A DNA stretch of 40,158 nucleotides, from IMG/VR virus record IMGVR_UViG_3300030328_002708, positions 1 to 40,158 of that record. One strand, 5' to 3'. Position 1 is the first letter of the stretch, and every line of letters starts with the position of its first letter. Below are positions 1-9,100 of this stretch, one piece after another. The notes below the pieces were generated by a model that was not told the DNA's origin, did not search any database, and saw nothing but the letters and a program-made list of their open reading frames with translations. Source of the stretch: a virus. The position numbers and the translations under genes were made by a program.

Positions 1-149
1 CTTAGCGAATTAACATCTAATTGAATAGTATCACCTGTGTGAGTAACCGCTAGTACTTTAATCGTATTTGATGGTGCCTGCGTGTATGTTCCACAACTAG
101 CAAAGGCCACAATAGCCACCACATAAAGGGCAATTTTCCATATTTTCAT
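1..149 (-). CDS. Lipoprotein, partial (C-terminus beyond left edge)
   Basis: The reading frame starts at ATG 149-147 and stays open to the left edge, giving 49 codons. The N-terminus is Met-Lys-Ile-Trp-Lys, then a hydrophobic stretch (residues 6-17) and a lipobox-like F-A-S-C with Cys at residue 20, which is a type II (lipoprotein) signal peptide. The mature part begins Gly-Thr-Tyr-Thr-Gln. It would be lipidated and anchored in the host envelope. Phage lipoproteins are known in superinfection exclusion and lysis (spanin-type), but the visible part does not show which applies. It is the last visible member of a cassette that also encodes a secreted protein and a predicted outer-membrane barrel. 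Its start is joined to the previous stop by a tetranucleotide repeat. The codons look less A/T-rich than those of neighbouring genes. Confidence 0.72.
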   Translation of the reverse strand, partial: MKIWKIALYVVAIVAFASCGTYTQAPSNTIKVLAVTHTGDTIQLDVNSL

Positions 150-173
150 TTATTTATTTATTTATTTATTTAT
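150..173 (-). repeat. Tetranucleotide (AAAT)n spacer
   Basis: The whole spacer between the stop of the 180-aa gene (176-174) and the lipoprotein ATG (149) is a tetranucleotide microsatellite, read on the minus strand as about seven units of TAAA. The stop and start codons themselves fall in the repeat register. It is an A-rich, SD-less leader of the kind used by Bacteroidota, and its length could change by slippage. Confidence 0.8.
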
Positions 174-716
174 TTAAGCATCACACTCTACCCATCTCCA
201 ACCTACTAACTCTACTAAATCTCCATCTTTGTTATAAACTTTTCCTTTAAAGTCTCTGCTGGAAAGTATAGATCCTAGTTTAGTATTTCCTTCTTTAGGA
301 TTTATAAATGATTCCCATATTCTTTGAGCCGAACACATAGCTTCATTTAATTGCTCTACAGTTTTAATATCACCAAAATCTTCTCCTCCATTAATACTAT
401 CAAGAGCGTCTTGATAATTTCCTAAGTTTATCAACTCTGGTGTAGCATCCAATTCTTCTGCTTCTGGTTTTGCCCATAAAAATTCAATTCCTTCATAAGC
501 TTGTTGATCACCTATTATAAAATTTAAATTTGAACAGTATTCAGCTGCCGCTCTATCTATACTTGTAGTGGTATTTGGCGCTGAAATAGCACTTAAATTA
601 AACAAATACTCTCCAGAACCATTACTACCTTTAGTGTCAAATTTTACAAAAACGGTTTTATCTCCAACTGGCCCATATATAGGCTCTATTATTAATTTTA
701 AAAATTTTGTTGTCAT
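174..716 (-). CDS. Hypothetical protein, 180 aa
   Basis: I do not recognise this family. The protein is acidic, with no signal peptide or membrane segment. The N-terminal 40 residues look beta-rich (F-L-K-L-I-I-E-P, then T-V-F-V-K-F-D). A mixed helical middle and a C-terminal Trp-rich end (V-G-W-R-W-V-E-C) follow. It lies between the 169-aa hypothetical (18-base gap) and the lipoprotein. The N-terminal beta-strand followed by a helix with A-A-A-E-Y recalls the layout of the MRQFI paralogs at 34.2-34.9 kb, but this is only a weak visual resemblance. A minor virion or decoration protein is possible. Confidence 0.7.
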   Translation of the reverse strand: MTTKFLKLIIEPIYGPVGDKTVFVKFDTKGSNGSGEYLFNLSAISAPNTTTSIDRAAAEYCSNLNFIIGDQQAYEGIEFLWAKPEAEELDATPELINLGNYQDALDSINGGEDFGDIKTVEQLNEAMCSAQRIWESFINPKEGNTKLGSILSSRDFKGKVYNKDGDLVELVGWRWVECDA

Positions 717-734
717 AATTATTATTTTTTTATA

Positions 735-1244
735 TTAACATCTTTCGATGGCTAGTCTTTCTGAGTTTTCTATCCATAAATTAGCAACTGGATTAACACC
801 AACGCCTGGATTAGATAATACTGCTTCATTTAGGTTTCTATACACTTCGTATGCTGGTGTAACTCTATTATCTATATCTTCTTCACTAGAACCATTATAA
901 TCCCATAAAGGAGAAGTATTAGATGTCATTGGATTCCCACCCTCACCAATACTATCTTTAAGGTTTAATTTTAAACCTTCTCTTGCACCTAAGTTTTGGG
1001 TAGCTCCACTGTAAAATTGAGACTTAGTCCAAATAACTGGTGTCAATACGTTAACAAATATATCCGCAGGATCTTCTCCTGGAGGAAAATCAAAACCTTC
1101 CATTGATGAAACTTCAGGAACATAACTTGTTACTAATATATCATCTATATTTAAATATAAAGAAGGTGTGTTTAAAGACACGGTATCTTGTGCGTCACCA
1201 CTCCTTTTCATTCTAGGGGTAACCCTAACTTTTATTTTATCCAT
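735..1244 (-). CDS. Hypothetical protein, 169 aa
   Basis: The family is not recognised. The protein starts M-D-K-I-K-V-R-V-T-P-R, has no signal peptide, and is rich in Asn, Pro, Gly and Asp, suggesting a beta or loop-rich soluble protein; it ends with a single Cys. It sits 43 bases after the basic 114-aa protein and 18 bases before the 180-aa gene, inside the same transcription unit. The A/T-rich leader just before the ATG supports this start. Its position after the ejection proteins and before a lipoprotein suggests a late gene, but nothing in the sequence gives a function. Confidence 0.68.
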   Translation of the reverse strand: MDKIKVRVTPRMKRSGDAQDTVSLNTPSLYLNIDDILVTSYVPEVSSMEGFDFPPGEDPADIFVNVLTPVIWTKSQFYSGATQNLGAREGLKLNLKDSIGEGGNPMTSNTSPLWDYNGSSEEDIDNRVTPAYEVYRNLNEAVLSNPGVGVNPVANLWIENSERLAIERC

Positions 1245-1287
1245 TTTTATTATTTATTGATTAATTTATTTTTTTGTTTAATTTTAT

Positions 1288-1632
1288 CTACTTTTTAGGC
1301 CATTTAAGTTGTTTTTTAGCTCCACTATAAAAATCAACAACTTTTTTTACTCCTTTTTTTATCGCGTTAACTACTGGTTTACCAGCAGATGATGGCATCA
1401 TAGCAATTTCCGGGTTAACAGTTTTCTTTTTTGGCTTTGTAAAAGGATCTACTTTTAAAGGACTTTTTGCCATAAATGGACTTGTAAATCCACCTTTATC
1501 GGATAAACGCTTTATTCTTGCTTCATGAGTTGCAATATCCATATCGGTACCTTTTTTTCCTTTTCTAACTTTTTCTTTAAATCTACTGTCAATTCTATCG
1601 ACTCTAGCTTGTAGTCTTTCTTTTTTTCCCAT
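1288..1632 (-). CDS. Small basic protein with SPF/SPLK motifs, 114 aa
   Basis: This Lys/Arg-rich protein has no signal peptide. The N-terminal 45 residues look like a charged helix. Residues 51-53 are S-P-F and residues 57-60 are S-P-L-K, spaced as in the N-terminus of the 214-aa protein at 35972-36616. The C-terminal part (residues 86-114) is again very basic. The start codon lies one base after the stop of the outer-membrane barrel gene, so translation is probably coupled. The shared motif links this gene to the small-protein cluster 33 kb away, which suggests a common partner in the virion or assembly pathway. Function unknown. Confidence 0.75.
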   Translation of the reverse strand: MGKKERLQARVDRIDSRFKEKVRKGKKGTDMDIATHEARIKRLSDKGGFTSPFMAKSPLKVDPFTKPKKKTVNPEIAMMPSSAGKPVVNAIKKGVKKVVDFYSGAKKQLKWPKK

Positions 1633-1633
1633 T

Positions 1634-2809
1634 TTACTTTAATGTTATGTTCAGACCAACTGAACTGTTATATATTCTACTATCCCAGAATTTAGTGTAT
1701 TCACCTTCAAAGAATACTCCGATGCTTTTACTAAGTTTCCATCCAAATTGTACTCCAGTTTGATAGTCTTCCCATTGTTCTTTTTCCGCATCTTCAACCA
1801 ATCCACCTAATCCCCAGTTATTTCTATTATGATAACTAAAAGCTTCATCACCTTTTACATAGTTATGATACGGTAATAAGTAAGAACCATAAGCATGGAG
1901 CCAGAAATTATTTTTAAAATGGTAATAGTCAAAACCGACTACAGGAGATACTACTCCAAAAGCATCTATTGTATCCCATATCTCGTTATTATAACGATTC
2001 ATAAGATCAGTAAACACTGTCTGTCTAAACTGTAAATCTGTATAAGCAACAGTTTCACCTTCAGGATTTATCCAATACCAATCAGATACTGTTTCACCTG
2101 AATAACTATCTTCATATGTATAATAAATATCATCATAACCATAGTAAAATCCTAGAGTATACCATGGATTAACAGCTTGTCCTTGTGAATTAGTTTCATT
2201 CAACCATATCTCTACTGGATTATATCCATAAGGACGTTCGTGTGTACGATATATAGCTCCAGCAGATAAACTAAACTTTTTTCCAATAGGTAATTTAGCT
2301 CTTAACTCTGCGGACTTATAATCAAAATTTACTTTTCCTTGTTTTCTACTTTCTATCTTAACAATGTGGTATTTTCCACTATGTTTTAAGAAATATCTGT
2401 GATTTTTAAATACATCATCTCTGGATCTTTCTTTTTCAGTATGAAATACATATTCAAATCCATTAACAGCTGAATTAGGAGCCGTCATAGACACGTTAGA
2501 TTCAGTCCCATCATAGTAATTTTTACCCTTTAATTCATAATCAAATCTTGCTATCTTACGAATACCAAATCCATAGCGATAATCATGATCATAATAATCA
2601 GTTCCATCTACTACAACAGGCACATCGTATAAACTTCCGTTAGGATTTGTTCTTACAAAATAACTTGGTGCATTTTCTTTTGAGTTCTTAAGATCTCCAG
2701 ATACATAAAGAGTACTGTATTTAAAAAAATCTTTAAATAACTTTTTCTTTTCTTGTCCGCTTATATTAAATGTAATAAGTAAACAAAGAGTAAGTAAAAT
2801 TTGTTTCAT
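1634..2809 (-). CDS. Predicted outer-membrane beta-barrel protein, 391 aa
   Basis: The N-terminus is a Sec signal peptide (M-K-Q-I-L-L-T-L-C-L-L) that appears to be cleaved before Gln (I-S-G | Q-E-K), matching the Bacteroidetes Q-rule for signal peptidase I. The mature protein is rich in Tyr, Trp and Phe with alternating polar and hydrophobic residues. It ends in two amphipathic strands (I-G-V-F-F-E-G-E-Y-T-K-F and S-S-V-G-L-N-I-T-L-K), the pattern of an outer-membrane barrel. The start ATG follows directly on the stop of the 74-aa gene (TAAATG). A phage-encoded outer-membrane protein could block receptors, alter permeability or take part in lysis; these roles are inference. A secreted soluble beta protein is the main alternative. 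Confidence 0.75.
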   Translation of the reverse strand: MKQILLTLCLLITFNISGQEKKKLFKDFFKYSTLYVSGDLKNSKENAPSYFVRTNPNGSLYDVPVVVDGTDYYDHDYRYGFGIRKIARFDYELKGKNYYDGTESNVSMTAPNSAVNGFEYVFHTEKERSRDDVFKNHRYFLKHSGKYHIVKIESRKQGKVNFDYKSAELRAKLPIGKKFSLSAGAIYRTHERPYGYNPVEIWLNETNSQGQAVNPWYTLGFYYGYDDIYYTYEDSYSGETVSDWYWINPEGETVAYTDLQFRQTVFTDLMNRYNNEIWDTIDAFGVVSPVVGFDYYHFKNNFWLHAYGSYLLPYHNYVKGDEAFSYHNRNNWGLGGLVEDAEKEQWEDYQTGVQFGWKLSKSIGVFFEGEYTKFWDSRIYNSSVGLNITLK

Positions 2810-3034
2810 TTAGTTTTTCTTTTTACGGGTTTTTCTTTTCTTTTGTAAAGCATCCCACTCTTTTTTCAAATATGTTCTTACTACAACAACATTTTTACAT
2901 TTGTTTATTTTAGTAACTTTAACTCTATAAGATTCTACATATTCTATTTTAGTGACCATGCATTTGTTCTTTCTCTCCTGCGCGTTAGCAGTTAAAGAAA
3001 AAGATAATAATAAGATTATAATTAAATTTTTCAT
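2810..3034 (-). CDS. Secreted small basic protein, 74 aa
   Basis: The signal peptide is clear: M-K-N-L then a hydrophobic core L-I-I-I-L-L-L-S-F and the site T-A-N-A | Q-E-R, again with Gln at +1 as in Bacteroidota. The mature protein is about 55 residues, has two Cys residues that could form a disulfide, and finishes with a Lys/Arg-rich tail (K-K-R-K-T-R-K-K-K). It should act in the periplasm or at the outer membrane. Its ATG directly follows the stop of the 29-aa gene and its stop directly precedes the ATG of the barrel gene, so the three are translationally coupled. No family recognised. Confidence 0.78.
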   Translation of the reverse strand: MKNLIIILLLSFSLTANAQERKNKCMVTKIEYVESYRVKVTKINKCKNVVVVRTYLKKEWDALQKKRKTRKKKN

Positions 3035-3124
3035 TTATTTGTATTTTTTAAACATTAATTTATATAGCAATTTGTTCCAAGCTTGCTGTAACTTGTCAAT
3101 AAATTTTTTTATTTTTTCTTTCAT
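3035..3124 (-). CDS. Cationic amphipathic 29-aa peptide (mini-gene)
   Basis: ATG at 3124-3122 overlaps the TGA stop of the 3278-aa gene in an ATGA, and its TAA stop (3037-3035) is directly followed by the next ATG (3034), so the mini-gene exactly fills an otherwise empty 86-base gap. The peptide has ten Lys against one Glu and one Asp. Hydrophobic residues at I5, F8, I9, L12, W16, L19, L20, L23 and M24 fall on one face of a helix. This is the profile of a membrane-active peptide, comparable in principle to phage-encoded cationic lysis peptides (disruptins), although much shorter than the described one. It could instead be a leader that couples translation to the 74-aa gene. Confidence 0.6.
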   Translation of the reverse strand: MKEKIKKFIDKLQQAWNKLLYKLMFKKYK

Positions 3125-6100
3125 TTTTTATGTTTTACGTAGTATTGTATTGTACCATCTATTCTTTCTACTTGCATATAGTCTACACCTAATTCACCTT
3201 TTGGTATATAATGATTTGGTCCAGATAAAGGTATTTTTTTAGTAAATCCTTTTGCTTTAACATTTTTAACAGCTTTAGCATAATCTATTTTTAATTGCTC
3301 ATCTTCTTTTGCCTCTCTATCTATTGTACTTTGCCTTCCCCAATAAGGTAGACCTAAAATATAAGGAGACCAACCTAAACTTAAAGCTATTTTTTGCCAC
3401 ATTCTAACTTCATTATCCATAATATTAGATCCCGCATTCATCATGTTCATTAAATTATCCACAGGTACATTAAAGAAAGAAGATATTATTTGTGAAACCG
3501 CTAAATAAGCAGGGTTGTCTAAACTCCAACCTCTTCTTTTTATTTCTTTCATATTCCAACTAAAACTTCTAGCAGCTTGTCTAAGTTTTCTAACTTTACT
3601 ATCTATAACTGGAGACACATCAAATAAATCCCAAAGTGGATGTTCATAATCTGGAGATTTAGTTTGTGATTCATCAAATATTTTCATTGCAACATTTTTT
3701 ACTGTAGATACTATAGCTCCACCAAATCCAAGACCAAATAATAAAGAGTCTACCATTGAATTTGCTGTATCAAATGTTTTGTTTTTTTCTTTTTCATCCT
3801 CTTCTTCTTCGCCAAACAGTCCTGCAAATAAAGCTTGTTGTAAAGAGTGGAATATTAAGTTTTGCATACCAACGTAATAAACTACATTTGATAAATTACT
3901 CATATCACTTTCACGCTGAGTCATACCTGGTCTTTTACGTCTTTTAACAAAGTCCAATATAGATTTCTTAGTCTTTCTGTTAAATTGCATTGTAACATTT
4001 TGAAAAGAAAGAAAAACACGTCCAGCCATACTCGCCTGTTGTTGTGATATTCTACTTGGATTACTAGACTGCTGTGTTTCTTCGGCTATAGCATAAAAAT
4101 CATCAAAAGCTTTAGTATCTGCTTCTGCTTCTGTGTATTTTTTACCAGTTTCTGGATTAACTCTATTTAATAAAGCTTTTTTACGATTAATAAAAAATGT
4201 AGCACCACCAGTTGCGATTGCTAAACTATCTGCTATTCTAGTAAATATAAATCCTTTATCTAGTAAATAACTAACTAAACCTTGAAAACCATCCCTTCTT
4301 CCTCTATCTACTAACTCTGCTTCATTTACATTTATCTTTAAACCATCACGTCTATTTACAAGATATGGTGAATTCATTAACCTCATAAAAGTAGGATAAA
4401 AATCTTTACTTGCAAAAGCTTTAGAAGCTGCATATAGATTATTATCACCCCAATTTATGAAATTTACCGTAGATAACATTTGAAGTAAACCTGATTTACG
4501 ATTCAAAAACATTGTAACACCAACAGATGCGTTAAGCCAATCAAGCATGTCATTAACTATACGTGATCCAGGTCCATCATATTGTGGTCTATTACTACCT
4601 GTTTTCATTCTACGTAAAGAATCAATTAAAGCTTCTCTATATTTGCTACCAAATAAAGCTTCTAATTTATTTAGATTTTCAGGAGAAAATATTATATCTG
4701 CGTTTTCACTAAACTCAGTCATAAGCTTTTTTCTAAAACCTTTATCTAAACCATTTAATATATCAGATTTTATATCTCCAGCTAACCAACTTTTTCCAGG
4801 TGCTGGATAAAATTTTCCTTTTTGTATTTGTATAACTTCATCTGCAAATACTTGTAGCTCCATGTCTGATTCTATTGCTTTGACTAAAGCGTTTATATCT
4901 CTTTTAGACATACCCGGTATATCCATACCTTGCTTATTCCACATGTAAACTCTTATTGCTTGAGACTTAGTAAAAGGTCCAATCCCTATTCCTGCGTGTA
5001 ATGGGTTTTGTAAAACCCCAAGTTTATTTCTTTTAGTTTTTAAACTTGGAAACTGTTTCCTAAGTTCAGCAAAATCATCAGCAACTGTTATTTTAGCAGA
5101 CATTAATTCTAGCTCTGCTTTATTATAAGGTTTTATAAGATTATCTTCAATCCATTGAGTATGCCTGTTACCTTGTTCGCCTTCTCCTCTAAAAGCATAT
5201 GTTAAACCTATAAAGTCATCAGCTGATGGAGTAATTGTAAATTGATTTGCTACTCTTTTAGTTAAACCACCATCTTTTTTAGCTCCTACTAATCTAGCTC
5301 TAACATCAGAATATCTTTTAAATTTATCAATACCAGTTACTTCTTCTAGTATTTCATTAAGTTCTTTATCTAATTTCAAACTATTTTGTACTCTAGCTTG
5401 ATGAACTTTATTTTTAACATCAACAGCGTCTAACACTGCTTTAACTCCAGCAACATTAGCAAATGAATCATCAGCAAAATAAAAATCATTATAACCTTCA
5501 GCGGTTTTATTTAACACCCAATCAACTTTAGCTTGAGGTGTTCCATCTTCTAAACCAGTTATATTTTGTAAAGGTATATTAATACCAATTGCATCTAAAA
5601 ACTGTTTAATAGACTCAGCTGCTACTTGAGGACGAGCTGTTAATACAAATATATCTTTGCTTCCAAATTTGCCTTGTCTTTTTCTAGCTAAATCAGCTAA
5701 TGGTCCTTCCGCTGTATCTAAAGAAACATTTTCAAAATTCTTAAAATCAAATTCAGCTCCTTGTTCTTTAAGTTTTGCAGCGTCTTTAGCAAATTGAGAT
5801 GCAGAAATCTCTTTAATACTTCCATCTTGATTTATTACTATAACTTTTTCTTTAGTTTTAGCAAGTGTGTCATCAAAATCAAATACACTAATACCTTTTT
5901 CTTTAGGCACACGTACTGATTCCATAGCTTTAACTTTAGTTTCAAAAGAGTTTTCTAATATATCTTTTATTTGTTGAATAGTTAACCCAGGTTTTAATAT
6001 TTCACTAGCATATCCAGTAATTTTTTCACCTGCAACATCTTTCTTTACCGCAAGTGGAGTTGTTAAGTCTAAGAATTTTCTAACATCTGCTTTACTCCAT

Positions 6101-9100
6101 TCACCTCTTAAGTATTTCATTGTGGCGAAAGCTTGATATTTTTCTACATTTGGAAACTTAGCTATACCATAACGATCAACCGACATTAATTCTTTTGCTG
6201 TATATTTTTTACCATTAACAAATACATCTCCTATAATTTCAGATCCAGCAATCTTAGCTACAGTTTCTAATTTTCCTGTTTTAGGATTATAAACACGAAC
6301 ATTATTTGGATTTCTATAAAAATATTCATTAAAATATCTAGTTAAAACACTAACTTTATTTAAATCTTTTGCACTAATCTTTCCATTTATATAATCTTTT
6401 AGTGTATCTATTAAAAATGGTTCTCCTTCAGACTTCGCATTCCAAGCTTCTTTGCTTTCTGTAGGATCAAATACTCCTTTAGTTCCTTCTGGAAAATTGG
6501 ATTCTTGATTTTTTATACCAGGTATATCAGCTAAAGCAACTTGAAATATCCTGTTAGATAACCAATCACGAACTACATCAAAATTAGGTACGTCAAGGTT
6601 GTTAGGGTCAAGTCTAGGAAGATTAAGTGCTACACCTATAACTTTGGTATAAAGGCCAAACTGAAAAGCATGCTCATTTGTAATTGGTAACGGTTTACCA
6701 TCTGGACCTATTGGAAAAATTCCCATGTCTCCAAGAAGCGCTCCAATTTGTCTACCAATATTATTATTATACATAGAATCCGCGTGGAACATTCTTAAAA
6801 ACGGAACCTGTAAATGTTTAGGTAAATCATAAGCAGCATCTAATACATCTCTAATTCCTTGTTTTATTTCATCTATATTAGCTATATTATCTTGTACACT
6901 TTTTTTAGCAACTTTTGAATTTATACTTTTTCTATTAGGCTTTATAGCTATCTCAATATTTTTATTAGCTGTTTTTTTATTATCAGGAATTGATTTTCTT
7001 AAATCTGATACTAAACCAACTTCACCTTTTTCAATAGCTTTTTTAGTTGCTTTATATTGCTTTATATTATCTTCTAATTTTTCTCTAGAATATACTGTTT
7101 TACCATCTCCTAGCTGTATAGTTACAGCACCTGGAGTATTATCTAGTATCAGCTGCGCATCATATATCTTTTCATCTAAAGCTTCTATACTTTCTACAAA
7201 ATGTAATCCCGTATTTTTTTGTTGACCTAGTAATCTAGATAATTTAAGACCCGCTGATGTTAAGTTTCCTGACTTAAATAAACCCCCACGAGAAAATCCT
7301 TTTTCTGCTAATACTTTAAAAAGTTCTTTGTATATTTCGATTTTTTGATCTGTAGGTAAATTATCAAAATTATTATTATCTATTAATGATGCGATACTTT
7401 TAATACCTTCAATATTACCTTCATCAATAATTTCATTTACCTTTTTAGCTGGGATCTTCTCAGAAAACTTAACACCTTGTTGTTGTCTTTTTCCTTGTAA
7501 AGGTTGAGCTGTTTCTATTATTCTGTTTCTAATATGTAAACCTAATAATCCTCTAATAGTTTGACCTACACGATCTCTATATATAGGTTTAACAGGTTTC
7601 TTTCTAACAAGATCCATGTAATCTTTTAAATTACCTGTTAATTTATCGTTAGTATATAAAGCATCTTTTACATTTTTAGGAATAAAAGTTCCTTTACCAA
7701 AATCATCTTTAGTTCTTGGTAATCTAGCAAAATCATTAGTAGCGTTTTTAAGTAGATATTGTTTAGCTTTAGTTAAACCTTCTGCATCAGTTTTTTGAAA
7801 ATTTCTTTTTTTATTAACTATTGTTTCAGGATTAATACCAAATTCAGCAGCATAAATATCTGCTACTTCTTGAGGTATATTTCTTGTATCTGAAAACTTA
7901 ATATCCTTATCTTTATAAGCATCTTTTATAGCTTTTGTAATTTTATTTTCAGTAGTTTTATCTAAAGTAGTTGTTTCACTAGGTTTTTTAGCTAGCTTAT
8001 CATCTTTAACCTCTGTTTCTTTAGTAGTATCAGCTACTTCTTTAGCTTCTTTACTATCAATACGTTTTTCTTGTTTTTGTCTTTCGCTTTTTTCTGCTAA
8101 AGCTTTATTTGCTACCATTTTAGCAAATCTAGTATTAGCAAATATTGCTTCACCAAAACCTTTAGGACCAACAGGAGTTCCATCAGCTCTCTTCGCCTCA
8201 GGATTGAAGTTGAATATACGCTCGTACATCTCATCAATCATTTTACCTCCTTGTTCTCTACTAGTTTCCTTAGATCTTATGTAATTGTTTATAACTCCTC
8301 CAGGTAATAATGCATCAGCAATAGCTTTAGCTGATTTGTTATCCCTTATAAATGCATCAAACTGGTCTTTAGTTTTTACACTCTCTGGTATTAAATTATT
8401 TATAGCTTCAAGCGGAGTTTCTTTTATTTTTTGAGAATACTTAACTGATGGTTTCTGTTTTGCGCCTTTTTGTTTTCCTGTGTAAATATCAATTCCAGAA
8501 TCTATAACAGCTGTTGGAAAATTTTTAAATTTTTCTTGTATTGCAAGTTTTATATCTTCTACTGCTTCAGGATTAACATTTTTAGCTGACTTCGCCTTTT
8601 TATACATTGCTCTTATCTCATCAACCCCGTAGTTTGTATCTAATGCTTTTACTCTATTTTTCCTCTCCTCAATTTTCCTATATATTTTAGTACGACGATT
8701 ATGTTCTTCAGGTTGAGAAGCAACATCTTGCCAAAACCATGAATATACTGATTGCGCGCCACTATCTCTAACAATCTTTGCTAATTGTTTATCAAGCGCA
8801 ACTATTCCATCTAAAGGACCAGGTCCATCTTGAAATGCCAATGCTGTCTCAGAATCTCTATCATAATGAGATTTGTGAAAATCCATGAAGTTTTTCTCAG
8901 ATTTCTTTCTAGTTTCCGCTGGTGTCTCTCCGTCCTCAGTCTCTCCTTGTTTAAATTGGTTACCAACTCCCATGTAAGGAGTTAAAGATACTTCTGGTTT
9001 TTCTGATTTCCTAACTTTCATTTTCAACATATCTTGAGTTGTATCTCCCCCAAGTCGTTTTAAAGCTGCTCTTGCTTCGGCTTTACCTACAAATTTTCTA

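Noticed and set aside
2952-3242. Plus-strand frame of 96 codons
   Set aside because: It runs antisense across the 74-aa gene, the 29-aa gene and the end of the giant gene, and its Phe/Leu/Ser-rich composition is what the complement of Lys-rich AT sequence gives.
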